A DNA stretch of 64,000 bases. Origin: Acestrorhynchus altus. Lineage: Eukaryota > Chordata > Actinopteri > Characiformes > Acestrorhynchidae. The first letter of the stretch is position 1; each line of letters begins with the position of its first letter. Under the pieces are notes generated by a model. It was not told the origin of the DNA. It did no database searches and saw only the letters and a list, made by a program, of their open reading frames with translations. The stretch spans positions 22,989,530-23,053,529 of the forward strand of contig CM067507.1 of the NCBI GenBank assembly GCA_034509495.1, read 5' to 3'. Shown here one piece after another: positions 11,173-24,469 of the stretch. A program made the position numbers and the translations under genes.

Positions 11173-13240
11173 ATGCCAGCTAATATGAGTAATATTGATG
11201 GTGACTATCTATATATGTGTTCAAACAGACAATAGAACATGTACTAATGCACCAGGTGTGAAACTGCGGCTTTGTTCCTCTGCAATAAGCTATTACTGGT
11301 CGTATCAAGAAAAGTTTAACATAATTTTAAGTACAAAACAACTGTGAAATGGGCTTAATTAGTTTGCTGGTACAAAGTAATATATATTTTCAATATAATA
11401 CAGAAATCCACCATTTGTTTAAAATCAGATGAATATTCCAGTTTTGTTTTTAGGTATGTGTTCAGTGGAACTCTTAAGAATGACTAACAAAATTTCTAAA
11501 CATATATCATTTACAACAAGAGTAATTGCATTTTCCATTCTCTTGTGTTTGACTACTTATGGCCTTGGCTGGGCTGGTAACTTAATTCAATTTAAACAAT
11601 CAGCCAAAGATTGGTTGAACAGAGAGGGGAAGGGTGCTTGGATAGTCTTTTGATTTTTTTTCAGTGTCTCAGTGGCCATTAACAAACATTAACAGGGAGA
11701 TCCAGGGCTGACAGTGCTATACTGCATTTGATTTAGTCCTTTTCACATTCTGCCTAGAAGTGGTTTATTTTTCTTTTTATTTCTACTTTCTCGACTAACT
11801 CTTCCCTACATTCTTCCTACATGTAGATCAAGTAATTGATACAAAACAAACTTCTCAAATTAGAAGGGAATCTATTTTGGTCCCTTCTCATAGTTTAAAT
11901 ACCAGAATGCAGTCAATGGCAGTCCAGCAAAACTAATCTCTGTAAGTGATCACATGCCTTTTCCACCAATAGAACTCTGGTTCCATTCAAGCTTATAAGA
12001 ACCATGGTAGTTTTAGCGAAACACCCCTTGTTTACACCACTTTTAGTGGCACTAAGAAAGTCACAGAATATGTCATCAACGGAGAACATTGCCCAGTGTC
12101 AGTAAGGGGAAGTGAGAAAATGGCAGAGCGTATAGGCTAGCATTTGTGCTATTGTGGATGTTTGTTTTTCTCCAAAAAGCAAATATGGATTAACTTTTGG
12201 TGAAAAGAAAATGTAGGAGACTGCACAGTGCAAGATGAATGGTATGTCAACTGTACAACTGTACAAGACGCCCACAGCAGTTTGCAACGAAACCCAACAA
12301 ATTTTTGGTTCCCGCTGCAAACAAACTTTTCAGCTTGCGGCGCCTATTTTCATTGGTGCGAATGTGCAGAATGGTTTAAAATAATCTGTTCCTCATTGGT
12401 GGAAAACGGTCCAGAGATGTGATCCTCCACAGATATTCTCTTACTTCTCGCCAATCCATGTGATTATGTTTATATGCACTCTGTGCATGAGCATAATGTA
12501 GACATATCTGTACCTGTCAAATAATACTTTTTTCATTTAAGTACATAATAAGCATTTCTTTTTTCACAACTATAAACAACAAAACAACCCCTGCTCAGTC
12601 CTGATGACTTCAGGAGTCACACAACTCTGCCATGAAATCAGAAACTCAACAGATCCAGGAGCTATTTACTATATTCAAGTAACAAAACTGTGCCAGATAT
12701 GAAAATATTAATGTAGTGTGTGGGTTAGTTGTTCAGTGTTCTGCAAGTAACAGGGCTCTTTCATTCTGTATGGCCTTCCAGTTGTCTTCAAGAAAGGACG
12801 CAAGACAATATCTACAACATTTGCATCTAACAAGAGAATGGCTCAAAATGGAACAATCGAATTTTCTCATATAAAAGTGGCGAAGATCTTAAAAGCTATT
12901 AGGACTATTTAGATGGTAGTCACTGTGAATGCATGGCCAGGAATCATGTTAGGAATAAGATAAGGCAATGAAATTCTATTTTCCCAAGTATCCAATCTGT
13001 ACTGCCACCCACAAAGCTGATGCTTCTCTGTGGATAATAAAAATGAGTTATCACTAGCTTTCTGTTCACATCTCGTTACCATGGACAACAGGTGAACAGA
13101 AAGTGTATTTTCTGCAGCTATGGAGGAGTAAAGCACGTCCATTCTGCCTCAAGGCCATGGCAGGAATAACTGTTGTATTGAAACTTGTCCCTTGGTAACC
13201 AGACAAACACCTTCCTCTTTTTTTCCGTTCCACCTTTACT
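11173..13240. other. Gene-free stretch
   Basis: No supported gene, RNA or named repeat. Short frames such as 11429-11653 (plus, 74 codons, one hydrophobic run) lack splice sites or recognisable domains. Confidence 0.4.
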
Positions 13241-13264
13241 GATGTAAGCTTTGGTGTGTGTGTG

Positions 13265-13350
13265 TGTTGGGGGGGGGGGGGGGAGGTACATACATGCATG
13301 TTTTTGCAACCCAATTCCCACGATAGCTCATGCAACACCAGACGTTAGTN

Positions 13351-13383
<33 letters not shown>

Positions 13384-13426
13384 GGTGGGGGGGGGGGGGG
13401 GGGGGGGGGGAGGGGAGGGGGGGTGA
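13265..13426. repeat. Poly-G tract interrupted by an N
   Basis: Two G runs: about 13268-13283, and 13351-13421 with rare T or A interruptions. The N at 13350 sits immediately before the long run. This is either a true G-homopolymer or an assembly gap-edge artefact. The true length is not knowable from here. Confidence 0.9.
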
Positions 13427-13889
13427 CAGGGAAACCTGAAACTTATTACTCCCATATGTTTTGTGGTGCTGTCTAGTGGATGTGTTGGCTCACACTTAAA
13501 GATGAGGTGACTGAGCTGTGGATCATATGGCTTGGGTTACAATGCAGCAGGTGTCTAAGAGTGACATTTAAATGTATCTTTAATACATCCAGACCTAGGA
13601 GTGTGCTTGTGCTGAGATTTTGGTACATTTGATCAAGTGTGAAAGCTGTTTCATCGTGACCAATGGAGAGGGACCAGACAAACAGGACAGACATGACTAG
13701 AAAAGAACACGACTGTAAATATAGCAGGATGAGGAGTGAAACGGAAGTAGTGATAGTAGGAGGAGCGGACCTGGGAAACATGGGACACATGAGACAGGAC
13801 AGGGAACTAGACAGGAGAAACACAAGATGAGACTGGAGACTTGACATGGAAAGCACTAGACACAACAGGGGACTGGAACTGGGGAATGC

Positions 13890-14950
13890 TAGACACGCCA
13901 GGGGACTGGGTATGAGGAATGACAGGGCTTGGTAATGGAACAGGGGCAAACACACTGACTGCAACAGACACAAATGGTGAGGTGGACGGGGACAAAAAAC
14001 AGACACAAAACAGGGACAGGAACAGACACGGAAACCAAAACAAAAGGAGATAGACTGAGGCATATGTTTAGATATGAGCATGGATATAGGCACTCAGATG
14101 CTGGAGCAGATGCGACAGGAGCTGGAGCTATATCTAGCACTGCAGATGCTGGAGCAGGTGCAACAGACGACACCACTGTTAACACAGGAACAGATGCAGC
14201 AGACGACACTGCTTTGACACAGGACCAAAAGCACTGGGTGAGACCGCCAATGGCACAGGAACAGATGCAGAAGGTGGCTCAGGAATAAATGCAGAAGATG
14301 ACAACAACAACGACAGGGGAACAGATAGAGGGGACAACACCATTGATGACATAGGAACAGATACAGCGGACGGCATGGCAGCTAGCATAGTAGAAGCCAT
14401 AAATGCTGGGGTATGGCAGCTGGCACTGCATTGATGCTGGGGCACAGGCAGTTGGCACTGCCACAGATGCTGGGACATGGGTGTTAGGCTTGCCACTTCT
14501 TCCGGCCACAAGCCTTGGCGGTATCCCCTGTCCCATCTAGAGGACCCACGACCAAGCAGACAACAAAATGTGACCACGTAAACACAGTTATGTCCATACT
14601 TCAGTTTTTATGGTCTGCATTGAGCAGGTAAGGAGGCGGACATACTCGCAGGTTTGCTTTTATTAACCAAACAAACACCAGGATAACAAGAAAAACTGAG
14701 CACGCACACATGATACACTCACAAAAGCCAACAAATACTGAAACAAAGGGCCATATATACACAGACAAGGCTAGAAACACATGGGGTTAATTTTAAATGG
14801 GCAGGGTTACATACAAGACACAAATGGGGAATGGGGTGTAGCTAGAGTGAAGACAAGACCAAAACAACACAGAGATGCTTGAAAGCACATGGGGAACCAC
14901 ACCAAAACAGAACAATGACAAAAAAAGACTAATAGGGGACATAGTTTCTT
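13890..14950. repeat. Degenerate ACAGG-rich repeat and dispersed element
   Basis: 13890-14400 is built from variants of 'acaggaacagatgcag' and 'gcagatgctggagcaggtgc' and reads openly in several frames. 14630-14950 contains words such as 'gggcagggttacatacaaga' and 'gacacaaatggggaatgggg' that recur in similar form at 19760-20100 ('ggggcagggtcacaaatgag'). This is probably a decayed retroelement or SINE-like family that I cannot name. The frames are not taken as genes. Confidence 0.5.
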
Positions 14951-16200
14951 CTGAATTCAAGTCTATTAAAAAGAGATTATCCTAACTTTGTAGGACTTAC
15001 TGTCTCTGCTGTCTAAAGAAGTCCTAGATTTTAGAACAATGCTTTCAGTATTTGATTGCATTCAGTGACAAGTGTTAGTGAGAATGTTAGATGCTCATTT
15101 CCAACTCCCCATAGCACTCTACCCCATATGGCGTTAGGAATGGTGCCAATAGTTTCATGTTTTTATATTGACAATAATTCTCTACAGGCACTAGACAAGC
15201 TGTTTGAATGCATTTGAAAATATGTGTCAGCGATGGGTACAACTTAAAGTAGCTAAATGCATTAATTACAAGAGATGTCCATAAATATTTATACCTGTTA
15301 TAATGTTCAGAATTAAATGTAGGAATGTTCTACACCACTTCTGTGCCTTTGAATGAAATACTGGTCAAATTCACATGTTTACATCTAACACCAGGCTTAA
15401 AAAAAATATAGTTCAAACCATTTCATTTCTGAATCTAAGAACCAGCTTTTCCCAAGGCTCCTCTTCTCAGGCACTCATGCAGACACATGACTGCACCTGA
15501 CCACATCATGATTATGTATTAGCAGCTGTTTTGGAAATGTGTTGCTGGCTTGGAGCAGTGGAGGTAGAGATTTCACCTGCAACATCATTCATCCAGAACC
15601 AGAACCATGCATCACTTCACACATGCTCCCTAGATTAGATTGTTTGCACACTTGCTCTCTATATAGACCTCAACACATCTGACTTACCACCTGTGAAATG
15701 TCTTCCTCACCTTTGATCTGCAAGAGAAAAAGCATGTGAGATATGGGGACACATGCAGAATGGAGAGAAGGTGTAAAGGGATTGGTACGGTATATTTGGT
15801 ATACTCAATTTAGACATTAGTGTTAAAGATTTAGTGAAGGATTTTGTACCTGCATCTGCTAAAAATAATTCATGAACCAAAATCCCCATTCCCTTTATTA
15901 GGCCTCATTTATTCCTGGTAGGAATTCTCCAAATGTTGAAAACATTCTTTTGACAATGTGGATCACGCTAACATTATTGATTCACATATTTGCTGCAGTT
16001 ATTTCAGGATTTTTTATTGAAGTCAGGTCAGGTGAGTAGGAAGGCTGCTGAAAAATACAGAACTCATTGTGATTGTAACAGAGTGTCCATTCCCTTGCAC
16101 AAACCCTTTTAAAAGGTTCTAAAAAAAAAAGTAATAAAAGTTATAAAAATTTTATATAATTGAGTTGAACTGTTGAACATGAACTGTGGAAACAAACTAA
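14951..16200. other. Gene-free stretch
   Basis: No supported gene. A small minus-strand segment near 15687-15716 has acceptor- and donor-like ends but is only about 30 nt and unsupported. Otherwise AT-rich and featureless. Confidence 0.4.
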
Positions 16201-16209
16201 GATGATTAG

Positions 16210-16233
16210 ATCGATCGATCGATCAATCAATAT

Positions 16234-16287
<54 letters not shown>
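16210..16287. repeat. (GATC)n/(GATA)n microsatellite
   Basis: A short GATC run is followed by about 13 GATA units. Confidence 0.97.
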
Positions 16288-16499
16288 GTGCTATTATGAG
16301 TATTACGTATGTCATATGTAATTGCATAAACATTATGCATGTAACAGTAGAAACAATACAGTAAAGGTCTGTTGTGTACATGTACAGGTAGTGTCTGCGC
16401 AAAAGCTATCAATAGAATATCTGAATATTGTCTGTGCAAAGAAATATGAATAGAAGAGCAGTAATTTCCATTCATTGAACATATTAATAATAATAATGT

Positions 16500-17661
16500 C
16501 TGACACAGTGAAGAGGAGTCGTACACTGTGAAGAGTATGATCGTACAACCTCCTGTACCACTCCTTGCTACAATGAAACTGATTGAGTTTGTTGCTGAAA
16601 GTGCTCTGATGTCTGACCAGTAAGTCATGGAGAGGGTGAGATTTGTTGTCCAGGATCAGTTTGTTTAGAGTTCTCCTTTCCACCACAACCTCCAAGCTCT
16701 CCAATGAGCATTGACAAACATCTTTATCGGGTTGTTGATCTTCTAAGTGTCTAAAGCTTTGATCCAGTCTCCCCAGAAGACTGCTGCAAAAAAGACAGCA
16801 CCCGCAACAACAGATGGTTGCTCACATTGAAGTACCTGAGCTTTCTCAGAGAGTCGAGTCTGCTCATCCATTTCTTGTACAGAGCCTCAGTGTTGGCCCT
16901 CCAGTCCAATTTGCTGTCAAATAGGCACCCAGACATTTGTAAGTGTCAACCAGCTCACATTCTGACCCATAATGGTAACAGTTTGGGCAGTGGTCTTCTT
17001 TCTTATGAGGTTCACCGCCATCACCTTTGTCTTGGACACATAAAGGAGCAATTGGTTATTTTCACAACAGTGTTCACAATGTCTTGCCTTCATGTCCATC
17101 CCTGATGCACCTGACCACTGATGAGTTATCAGAGGTCTGATGGGTACTGGAAGTCTGTGGTGAAAAGGATAAAGAAGAAGGGAGATAGTATATTTCCATG
17201 AGGTGCTCCAGTGATGCAGATCAGAAGGTCAGACCGGCTGGTACCCATCGGCACATACTGTGCACATACATATTGATACCCACGGGATCAATAAAGTTCT
17301 ATCTAATCTTATCTACTGGGGTCTATGAGGCACGTAGTCCAGGACACAGGCTATCATGGACCTATCCACCTTCTCCATCTAGGACTTGCTCTTGCTTCAG
17401 AATCAGATTAAAGAGACACTGAAGAATCCCACTCAGCTGAGTGGCACAGACCTTCAGAACTCTTGGGCTGATTATCTCTGGTCCAGCTGCCTTGCTCAAT
17501 TTTATCTTCTCCAGCTGTCTCTTCTCCTTGTTATATATCACCTCACATGGGGGAATGGCTTTGGGTAATGGCTGTGGGGGGAGTGGGTGTGAATAGGAGT
17601 GCAGCGACAGCATAGGTGGTGAGGCAGTAAGGCTACAACTGTTGGAGGTGGGTGAAGACAT
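16500..17661 (-). mobile_element. Rex-like LINE reverse-transcriptase fragment
   Basis: Read on the minus strand, broken frames give in order an RT segment (KLSKAAGPEIISPRVLKVCA) near 17470, a C-terminal motif (LYVSKTKVMAVNL) near 17025, and segments DWRANTEALYKKWMSRLDSLR and RRTLNKLILDNKSHPLHDLL toward 16640. This order is typical of fish Rex1-type non-LTR elements. Frameshifts and stops make it inactive. Confidence 0.8.
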
Positions 17662-18960
17662 GTTGAACCTGTTAAAAAAAAGCTAGCAATAAAATAACTA
17701 TTATAATAATCTTGCATTACAGCTAGCTGAATGTGTGGATAAGGTTATGAGGTTTGTTGTTAAATGTGCAAGTTTCCCATTCTCTCTGATTTGGGGGTGT
17801 TTCTCACTGTGTGGCCATTTACTGTAGAACAGGGGGATCGTTTTTAACAAGCCCCAAATCTTATAACATTACCCCGAGTTATGATCTTGTCAACGTCTCA
17901 CTGGCTGGGAAAATCAAACATCACAATATTCCAGTGTTCCTGAATACACTTCTCAAGTGTAAACTAGAAACCAGCTTGCTTGGAGACATAGTGCATTTTA
18001 ATGCTGGAAGTAGCTATTAAAAGATAGGTAAACTGTGGTCATGAAGGGATTGATTAGTCAGAACAAGAGAACATTTCCCATTACTGCACCACCTCAACCA
18101 GCCTGCACTGTTCTTAGTTTCCTCGCTCACTCGGGGAGGGGGGCTTCTGGTGGGCTCAGGTGTCAAGCGCTCTGACTCCCAAACTGAGGTAAAGCCCGCA
18201 TCCACTTCGAAACGCTCACCCAAACAAGCCTCCACAGGGTTCGTCAGCGTGTGCGTATACTACACATTAAGGTAACAGCCCGTGCTGGGACTGATTTCAA
18301 AATAAAAGCCAAGAGCTTCTGACAGAACGTAAATACCGTTTCACAATGATAAACTATATCAGTTAAAAAAGAATAATGTAAGACAATAATAACAAACACA
18401 AAATGAACGAATAAACAAAAATGACAATATTATTACAAAATGCCTATTTCTTCCTGCAAGCCGTGTTTAGAACAATTAATGTGTTAGACAAAATATTTTT
18501 TACTCAAAAATACAATCAAATAAACTATTCAACGTTAATACATTTTCATTTCATTCTCAGCTAAAAAACAAGACACTGTGTGTCATTTAAAATGAAAAGT
18601 CTTGTAAATTGTCACATTTCTACGATTTTCATTCCATATTTACATTTTACTTAAAATGAATCTTTGTGATTGTGTGACCTCTGAGGTTCGTCCCAGCCAA
18701 ATCACTGACAACAGGTTGGTGGATGAAGGGCTTTTATTATTTTTTTTATGAGTTCAACAACCACATACATTCAGTTTGATCAAATGGTCAGCCAGTCAGC
18801 CCAAACAAACAAGCTCATTTCAGTAGCTGCACAAAAAGCTGTTGAGCAAAAATGCAGCTCAACAGCTATGACAGTGTTTCAGGCTGTGCTGAAAGACTAA
18901 CTTACCCACAGCAGGGAAATTTCAGACTGCTGTGTGTCTCCCAGCAGCTCTCTAATTATG
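17662..18960. other. Gene-free stretch with a GC-rich patch
   Basis: Mostly AT-rich. 18115-18260 is conspicuously GC-rich with several CpGs, and the minus strand is open for about 70 codons there (18017-18235). No family was recognised and no clean splice pair found. It could be a remnant exon or a promoter. Confidence 0.35.
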
Positions 18961-18984
18961 GAACTGAAACTGGCGGCATTTGAC

Positions 18985-19135
18985 CATATTGGAGGACTTT
19001 GTACTATATTTACAGATTGTAGTCCCTCTGTTTCTCTTGTTATCCTCCTTTCACCCTATTCTTCAATGTTCAGGACCCCACAGGACCACCACAGAGCAGG
19101 TATTATTTGGGTGGTTGGTCATTGTGATGGTGTAT
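18985..19135. repeat. Dispersed repeat, copy B
   Basis: Same word order as 4430-4575, including 'tcctcctttca' and 'aggaccaccacag'. Confidence 0.5.
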
Positions 19136-19759
19136 TACTGTGTGTTGTACTGGTATAGGTGAATCAAACAGCAGGACTGCTGGAGTTCTTAAAATCTATT
19201 AGACATTCATACCTCCAGAAGGTCATCTGTTGCTGCACAGTTTGTGCCACATGTAATCTGAGAGATCACAGATCTTTACAGAATATGCATTAGGGTAATT
19301 TTGGGGAGTTTCTGTTGGTCATATAATCTTATAGAAATATGCACAGGATGCATAACAAACCAAGTTGGCCTGATGAAATGTTTATTCTTTATTAATAAAA
19401 AGTTATTTCATTTGGCCACAAGCTTTAGGTAGTGACCAAATCAATGAGATCCAAGTACAAGTGGCTGAAATTGGATGAATAGATGGATGGAAGAAAAAGT
19501 GTTAGAAGACTTTGATATGACAGTACGACTGTGTTAATGTATACCTTCTTACGAAGTTAACTATGATTAAATCTAACCATGAGTTATGGAATTAGTTCCC
19601 ATCAGCATTCAACATTAAGAACCCAAAACATTCAGAACATGACTTCTTCAGATATAGTTTCCATTTTTCCCAACTGCTTCAGAGTCAAGGGCAAACAATA
19701 GTCATTGTGCATCAAGTGTGTCAAGACCATGGGCAGAACAGATGACAAAGGGTGCAGAG
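19136..19759. other. Gene-free stretch
   Basis: Nothing supported was seen. Confidence 0.4.
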
Positions 19760-20100
19760 GTATATGCTGGGGTTGAAGATTTAATATTAAAAACAAAGCA
19801 CAAAACAAACACACTGACTAGACTGACTGAAACTTAAACAGGACATAGACTAACAAAAGCAGTAACAAACAGAAAGGAAGAGCCACAGATGGGACAACAG
19901 GTCTTAAATACAACACAACATTAGACACACCTGAAACAACTGATTACCAAGGGGCAGGGTCACAAATGAGACACAGATGGTAAGGGGTGGAGCAAGGGAG
20001 GAGACAATGACAAAACAAATACAACAGAGAAACAACAACTAGAACAAGACAGGAAGACAGAGGTGAACAAGACTGACACGTGACAAAGTGGTTCATTTAG
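19760..20100. repeat. Dispersed repeat related to 14630-14950
   Basis: Similar A-rich sequence with 'gacacacctgaaacaactga' and 'ggggcagggtcacaaatgag'. Confidence 0.5.
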
Positions 20101-22130
20101 GATACAAACTAGCAGGCAAATAAGGGTTATTTTAATGGTTTACAACACATTCAAAACAGAAACCAAACAACATACAATTAAAATAATGCTTATGTCCATG
20201 ATAATGTGTAGGTCAACCTTTGTTGTATTTAAAATTCTGTAAAGAGTCACAGGAAGCATTTATGGCCTTGTAATTCAAGCACAGCACAAAGTCTGTTAAT
20301 TTTCCAGGCTGTGAGTGGGAGTGGGAGCACAAAAGCCTAACCTGTTTCTTTTTCTCACCATCCTACAGTATCTGAGCTCTTGTCAGCTGAAAGGATTATG
20401 GTCCTCCAAATCAGCCATGAGCACACTGAAGGCAAGTTACCATAGGAACTGTGCATGAAACTTACAGGTATCATAAAATAGAGTACATCTGTGATCACTG
20501 TGGGTGGTTTGCCACAAAATCAGGTTCTGTTTCATTGAGTAATTAAAATGTTCTCTGAAATGCATGATTAAACAGTATACGGAAGGCAATGAGTATGTCT
20601 TGAACGTGATTGTCAACTAAAAAAGGTCAAGTGTAAAGTAATGCACTATTTCCCTTTGAAACTGGACAGAAGAGGAAAGGAGCAACCAGCTGTTCTCGTA
20701 AATGTTTGAAGATTGTGTTTGCTCTGGAGTAAGTAGGAGAGAATCTGTGTGTATATGCTCTATTAAACATGAGTCAGTTACAAGAGCAGGCGTGAGAGCT
20801 GCTGCAGAGGTTCATATAGGACATAGGAGTTGTAGCACTTTGACTTTAAAGACAAAGACAAATGACTGTGTATCAGGTGGTATTGGTATATTTGATTAGT
20901 AAGTAAAGGAAGGACGAAAACATGAAAGAAATTAAGAAAGTGCCACAGTGGCTCCGAGTGGCTCAGCAGTCTAATGAGTTAGCACTATGATCTAAGAATC
21001 ATTTTGTTTGTTTTTGGTTTCTCCTTCTGTCAAGTCAGAGGTGACTCTAGCTTGTACATCACCCTGAGTGAAGCCCTCCTTCAGTACTCCTACATCACAT
21101 AAACATATAGAATAACACACAATGCAGACCACCTAATTATTACACTGTTGCTTATCAAACAAGGAATATGAAATAATTGGACATCTGCCATCCAAAAGGT
21201 TACCTTTGTTGCCTTCATTTATTCTTAAAGACCTCATTTACAGTACAGTATATGTATTGTATCCTGATAAGATCTTAACTACATGCATTTACACTTAGTA
21301 AGTCAAGTTTATCTTGTTAACACATGTGAATGTTTATGACCTGAAAATGCAACTATTTTAATGTATTATTTGTAATAATTAGGTTTGTTATATGTTCTTC
21401 AAAACATGACACTAGTCCAAATAAAATAAACAAAACAACCTGAATGTTCTATTTATTTTTGTTATTTATATAAGTGTCAGTATTATCACTTCTCAGGAAT
21501 TTCATTCTGAAAAATCAAACAGCACCTTCCTTCTCATTTTCAATTATAACCCTATATCTGCTTAATTGATGGAACCATATATGTTACTTTTTTCTTTTTT
21601 TATTTTGGAATTTGGCCAGAGAAGTTGCAGAGAGGTTTTCCAATTTTCTAGGGCAAAAAACAAACAAACAAAATAAAAAATAAGGGGGTAGAGTACATGT
21701 GAATAGAGGGAGGAGGAAGGAGGATGGACCTACTACTTTCTTGGTCCAGGTTCCTTCAGCACCTCGGACAGAGACCACCTGCTGCTCTGCCCTGCCCATT
21801 GGTTCTGCTTTTACTCAAACTGCCTTCCTTGACCTGACTGACAGCATAGCCCTGCTCAGAGCTCACTGTACCCACAACAGACCACTTCACACCACACATC
21901 CAGAAACAGAATAATACAAAGGGGTTAAAAGCTGTTCAGCACTCTGCTGCTCCTGCATCAGTTGTCATTTATCTTGTGAGCAGGGGTTTCATTACACTCA
22001 GATTTTGGGGGCACATGCCCCAGTACAATGTTGGTGTGATGCACTAAATCAGAGGTTAAAAGGGCAGTTTTATCCTAGACTGCTGAGCAGAAGTACAACC
22101 AAAAGCTTGATTTACTAACACTTTCAGAGC
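20101..22130. other. Gene-free stretch
   Basis: No supported gene, RNA or named repeat. Confidence 0.4.
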
Positions 22131-22430
22131 TAGTTATTTTTTTTAATTTAATTTAATTTAATTTTATTTTATTTTATTTGTGTAATGTAATAATGGATAA
22201 CGGACAAGGCGATGATAGATCCTAGCTATATGTTTTGGTAATAGCTACTTAAGATGGAATAACCTGCTGACAATAGAGTAAAATATCACAAATACCATTC
22301 TAAAAATAAAATAGCAGAGAAAATAGCTAATTCAAATTAAATTAACAAATAAAATAGCAAAAATAAATACAAATAATATAGCAAAATAAATAAAAATAAT
22401 ATAAAGGAAATGAAATAGCAAAGGCTAGCA
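22131..22430. repeat. AT-rich pentamer and tetramer repeats
   Basis: (TTTAA)n/(TTTTA)n at 22140-22180, then degenerate 'aaaatagcaaa' and 'aaataaataa' words at 22300-22425. Confidence 0.8.
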
Positions 22431-22784
22431 TAGACTTTGTGCTAGCTAATAAAAGAGTGACAGAAAGGAGTTCTAGTTAAAAGTGGAGGGAATAATAAGA
22501 GGAAATTCAGAAGTCAAATGTTTAAAGAGATTGTTTGGGTAAAAATCATTACATGGATTGAATCTAATTTGAATGTATTTAAAATATTGTAATATTATTG
22601 TTATTACAATATTTAAGTTTAAATAAAGTGCTGCAAATGTCAAACAAAGAAACAGAAATTATTAAACTATTAATAAGAGTTTATAGTTGTTGTTTTTTTG
22701 CATGTTGTCCACTAGGGAGCAGTCAAGTAAAAGGATAGAAATGAAAAGGGCTCTGCTTTGGCCTGCTGAGTCTACTAACAAAAA

Positions 22785-22862
22785 GGAGAAGAAGAAGAAG
22801 AAGAAGAAGAAGAAGAAGAAGAAGAAGAAGAAGAAGAAGAAGAAGAAGAAGAAGAAGAAGAA
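22785..22862. repeat. (GAA)n microsatellite
   Basis: About 25 GAA/AAG units form a homopurine strand. GAA arrays of this kind can form triplex DNA (known property). The poly-Lys and poly-Leu frames across it are not genes. Confidence 0.98.
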
Positions 22863-24050
22863 TGTGTGCTTTTATGACATCCAGGGATTTCAAAGCAAAA
22901 CATTTTTTAAATTTCATGATACCCTGGGATGCTTCTAAACCAGCTATGCTCCTGGAGAGCATTTAATATTAAAACATTTTTAGCAAGACAGAACAACAAC
23001 CAAATGAAAAAGCAAACAGGAATAACTCATGAAACAGGCCTGTCACTGAATAAATGCAGTCAGATGGCCTTCGTCTGAGTCTCTGCTTTGATTTGCCGCA
23101 AGCTGCACAGTGGCTTAAAGCATTAGACCTGCTACAACCCTACTGAAAAAAAAATCCTTTATCCAAGTCCAATTACCACCCAACTCTGTTCTTTGTGCTT
23201 GGCAAAATATATGCCTCCATCATTTCAGGAACTCCCAGAGTGGTATAGCCTGAACAATGAGGGCAAAGATCCAGCTTTCCTCAACTTTGTTCCAAGCTAC
23301 AAAGAATTGTTTTACTGCGGAGCTTTCACTGCATGTGTTTGATACGTTTATGATAATTAATTTAATTTGAACATGTTTCAAAGTGAATTGTGGTGGGTGA
23401 GTGCACTTGTTAAAGAACTGTTTTTGTTTTCTTGGGGTGGTGGCTCTGCTACTCCCTTCAGCTTACTAACTCATATGATGGGAAAATGTGTGCTTACAAT
23501 TATTATAGTCATATATCTTACTGTAAGACATTTGCAGAACAGCTGTCTTCAATGGTGCTTTGGACACCAACCAAGAAATATGATGTACACTCATTTTCTT
23601 TTAGCACAGATGTATGTTTGGGATCACTGTTACTCCACTCACTCTAGTGAAGACACAATCCTGATAAGGATGAGGAAGAGTGCCAATCCATATCTGGGCA
23701 TATTTACATTCACTTAACTCAGACTAGGGCAATTTACAGTAGCCAATTTACCTGATATCCATGTTTTTGGAATGTGTGAGGAAACCAGTGTCCCCAGAGG
23801 AAACCCACTCAGTCACAGGGAGAACAAGGAAAAAGATAAAGCCATGAACCAAAGACCCCAGTGCTGGGAGGCGAACTTGTATACCTCCAAGCCACCATGT
23901 TGCTCAGAAGTCAGAAAATCATACACAAACCAAACCAAACAAGCTTATATGTGTCATTCTATTAATTACTCAATAAAATGAAATGTCACTGCACAACTGA
24001 TGAAACTTCACTTAATGCACAAAACAAAAACAACCATGAAAAAAGGCTCA
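22863..24050. other. Gene-free stretch beyond the vim 3' end
   Basis: No supported gene. The frame at 23367-23717 (plus, 116 codons) has no recognisable domain or splice signals. Confidence 0.4.
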
Positions 24051-24069
24051 CCATTTACTTTTGAAAAGG

Positions 24070-24110
24070 TTTATTGACTTAGTGAAAGCGGTGACAGTTT
24101 GGTGTTTATT
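24070..24110 (-). terminator. vim: vim poly(A) signals
   Basis: Two AATAAA hexamers on the minus strand, at 24105-24110 and 24070-24075, lie 360-400 nt beyond the vim stop codon. They imply a 3'UTR of about 380-420 nt ending near 24050-24085. Confidence 0.75.
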
Positions 24111-24469
24111 GCATACACAAGACATCAATTCATTCTCCTAGCTTTTGGTCAATTTTCAATAACAAATACAAAACAGAAAAGTAGTCACTCAGATTATTGC
24201 TGTGGTCTTACTTATACAGTGTAAACTATGTGATAAACAAGAATACTGATAAAGCTGGTTTTCTCATTGGCCTACAGTGTCTATTTTGCTGAAACACATC
24301 TGTCTGCAGATCTTTCTATTATGGCAAAAGGCACTTTAAAGCTGTTTTTGTTTGTTTAATTCTCACAGAAACAACAGAAATACTCCATGTTATATATGGC
24401 ATCCTGCTACAGCGCACTCCTCCTCAGTGCCCTATACCTCCTGTCCTGTCCTACAGATTCACATGCAAT

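Noticed and set aside
13473..14577. Overlapping long frames on both strands (up to 206 codons)
   Set aside because: They lie in a degenerate ACAGG/GCAGATG repeat that is open in several frames. No domain or splice sites were found.
15687..15716. Minus-strand micro-exon-like segment with CTTGCAG acceptor and GGTAAGT donor
   Set aside because: At about 30 nt it is too short to support without transcript data, and no neighbouring exon joins it.
22687..22962. Poly-Lys and poly-Leu frames
   Set aside because: Direct translation of the (GAA)n microsatellite.
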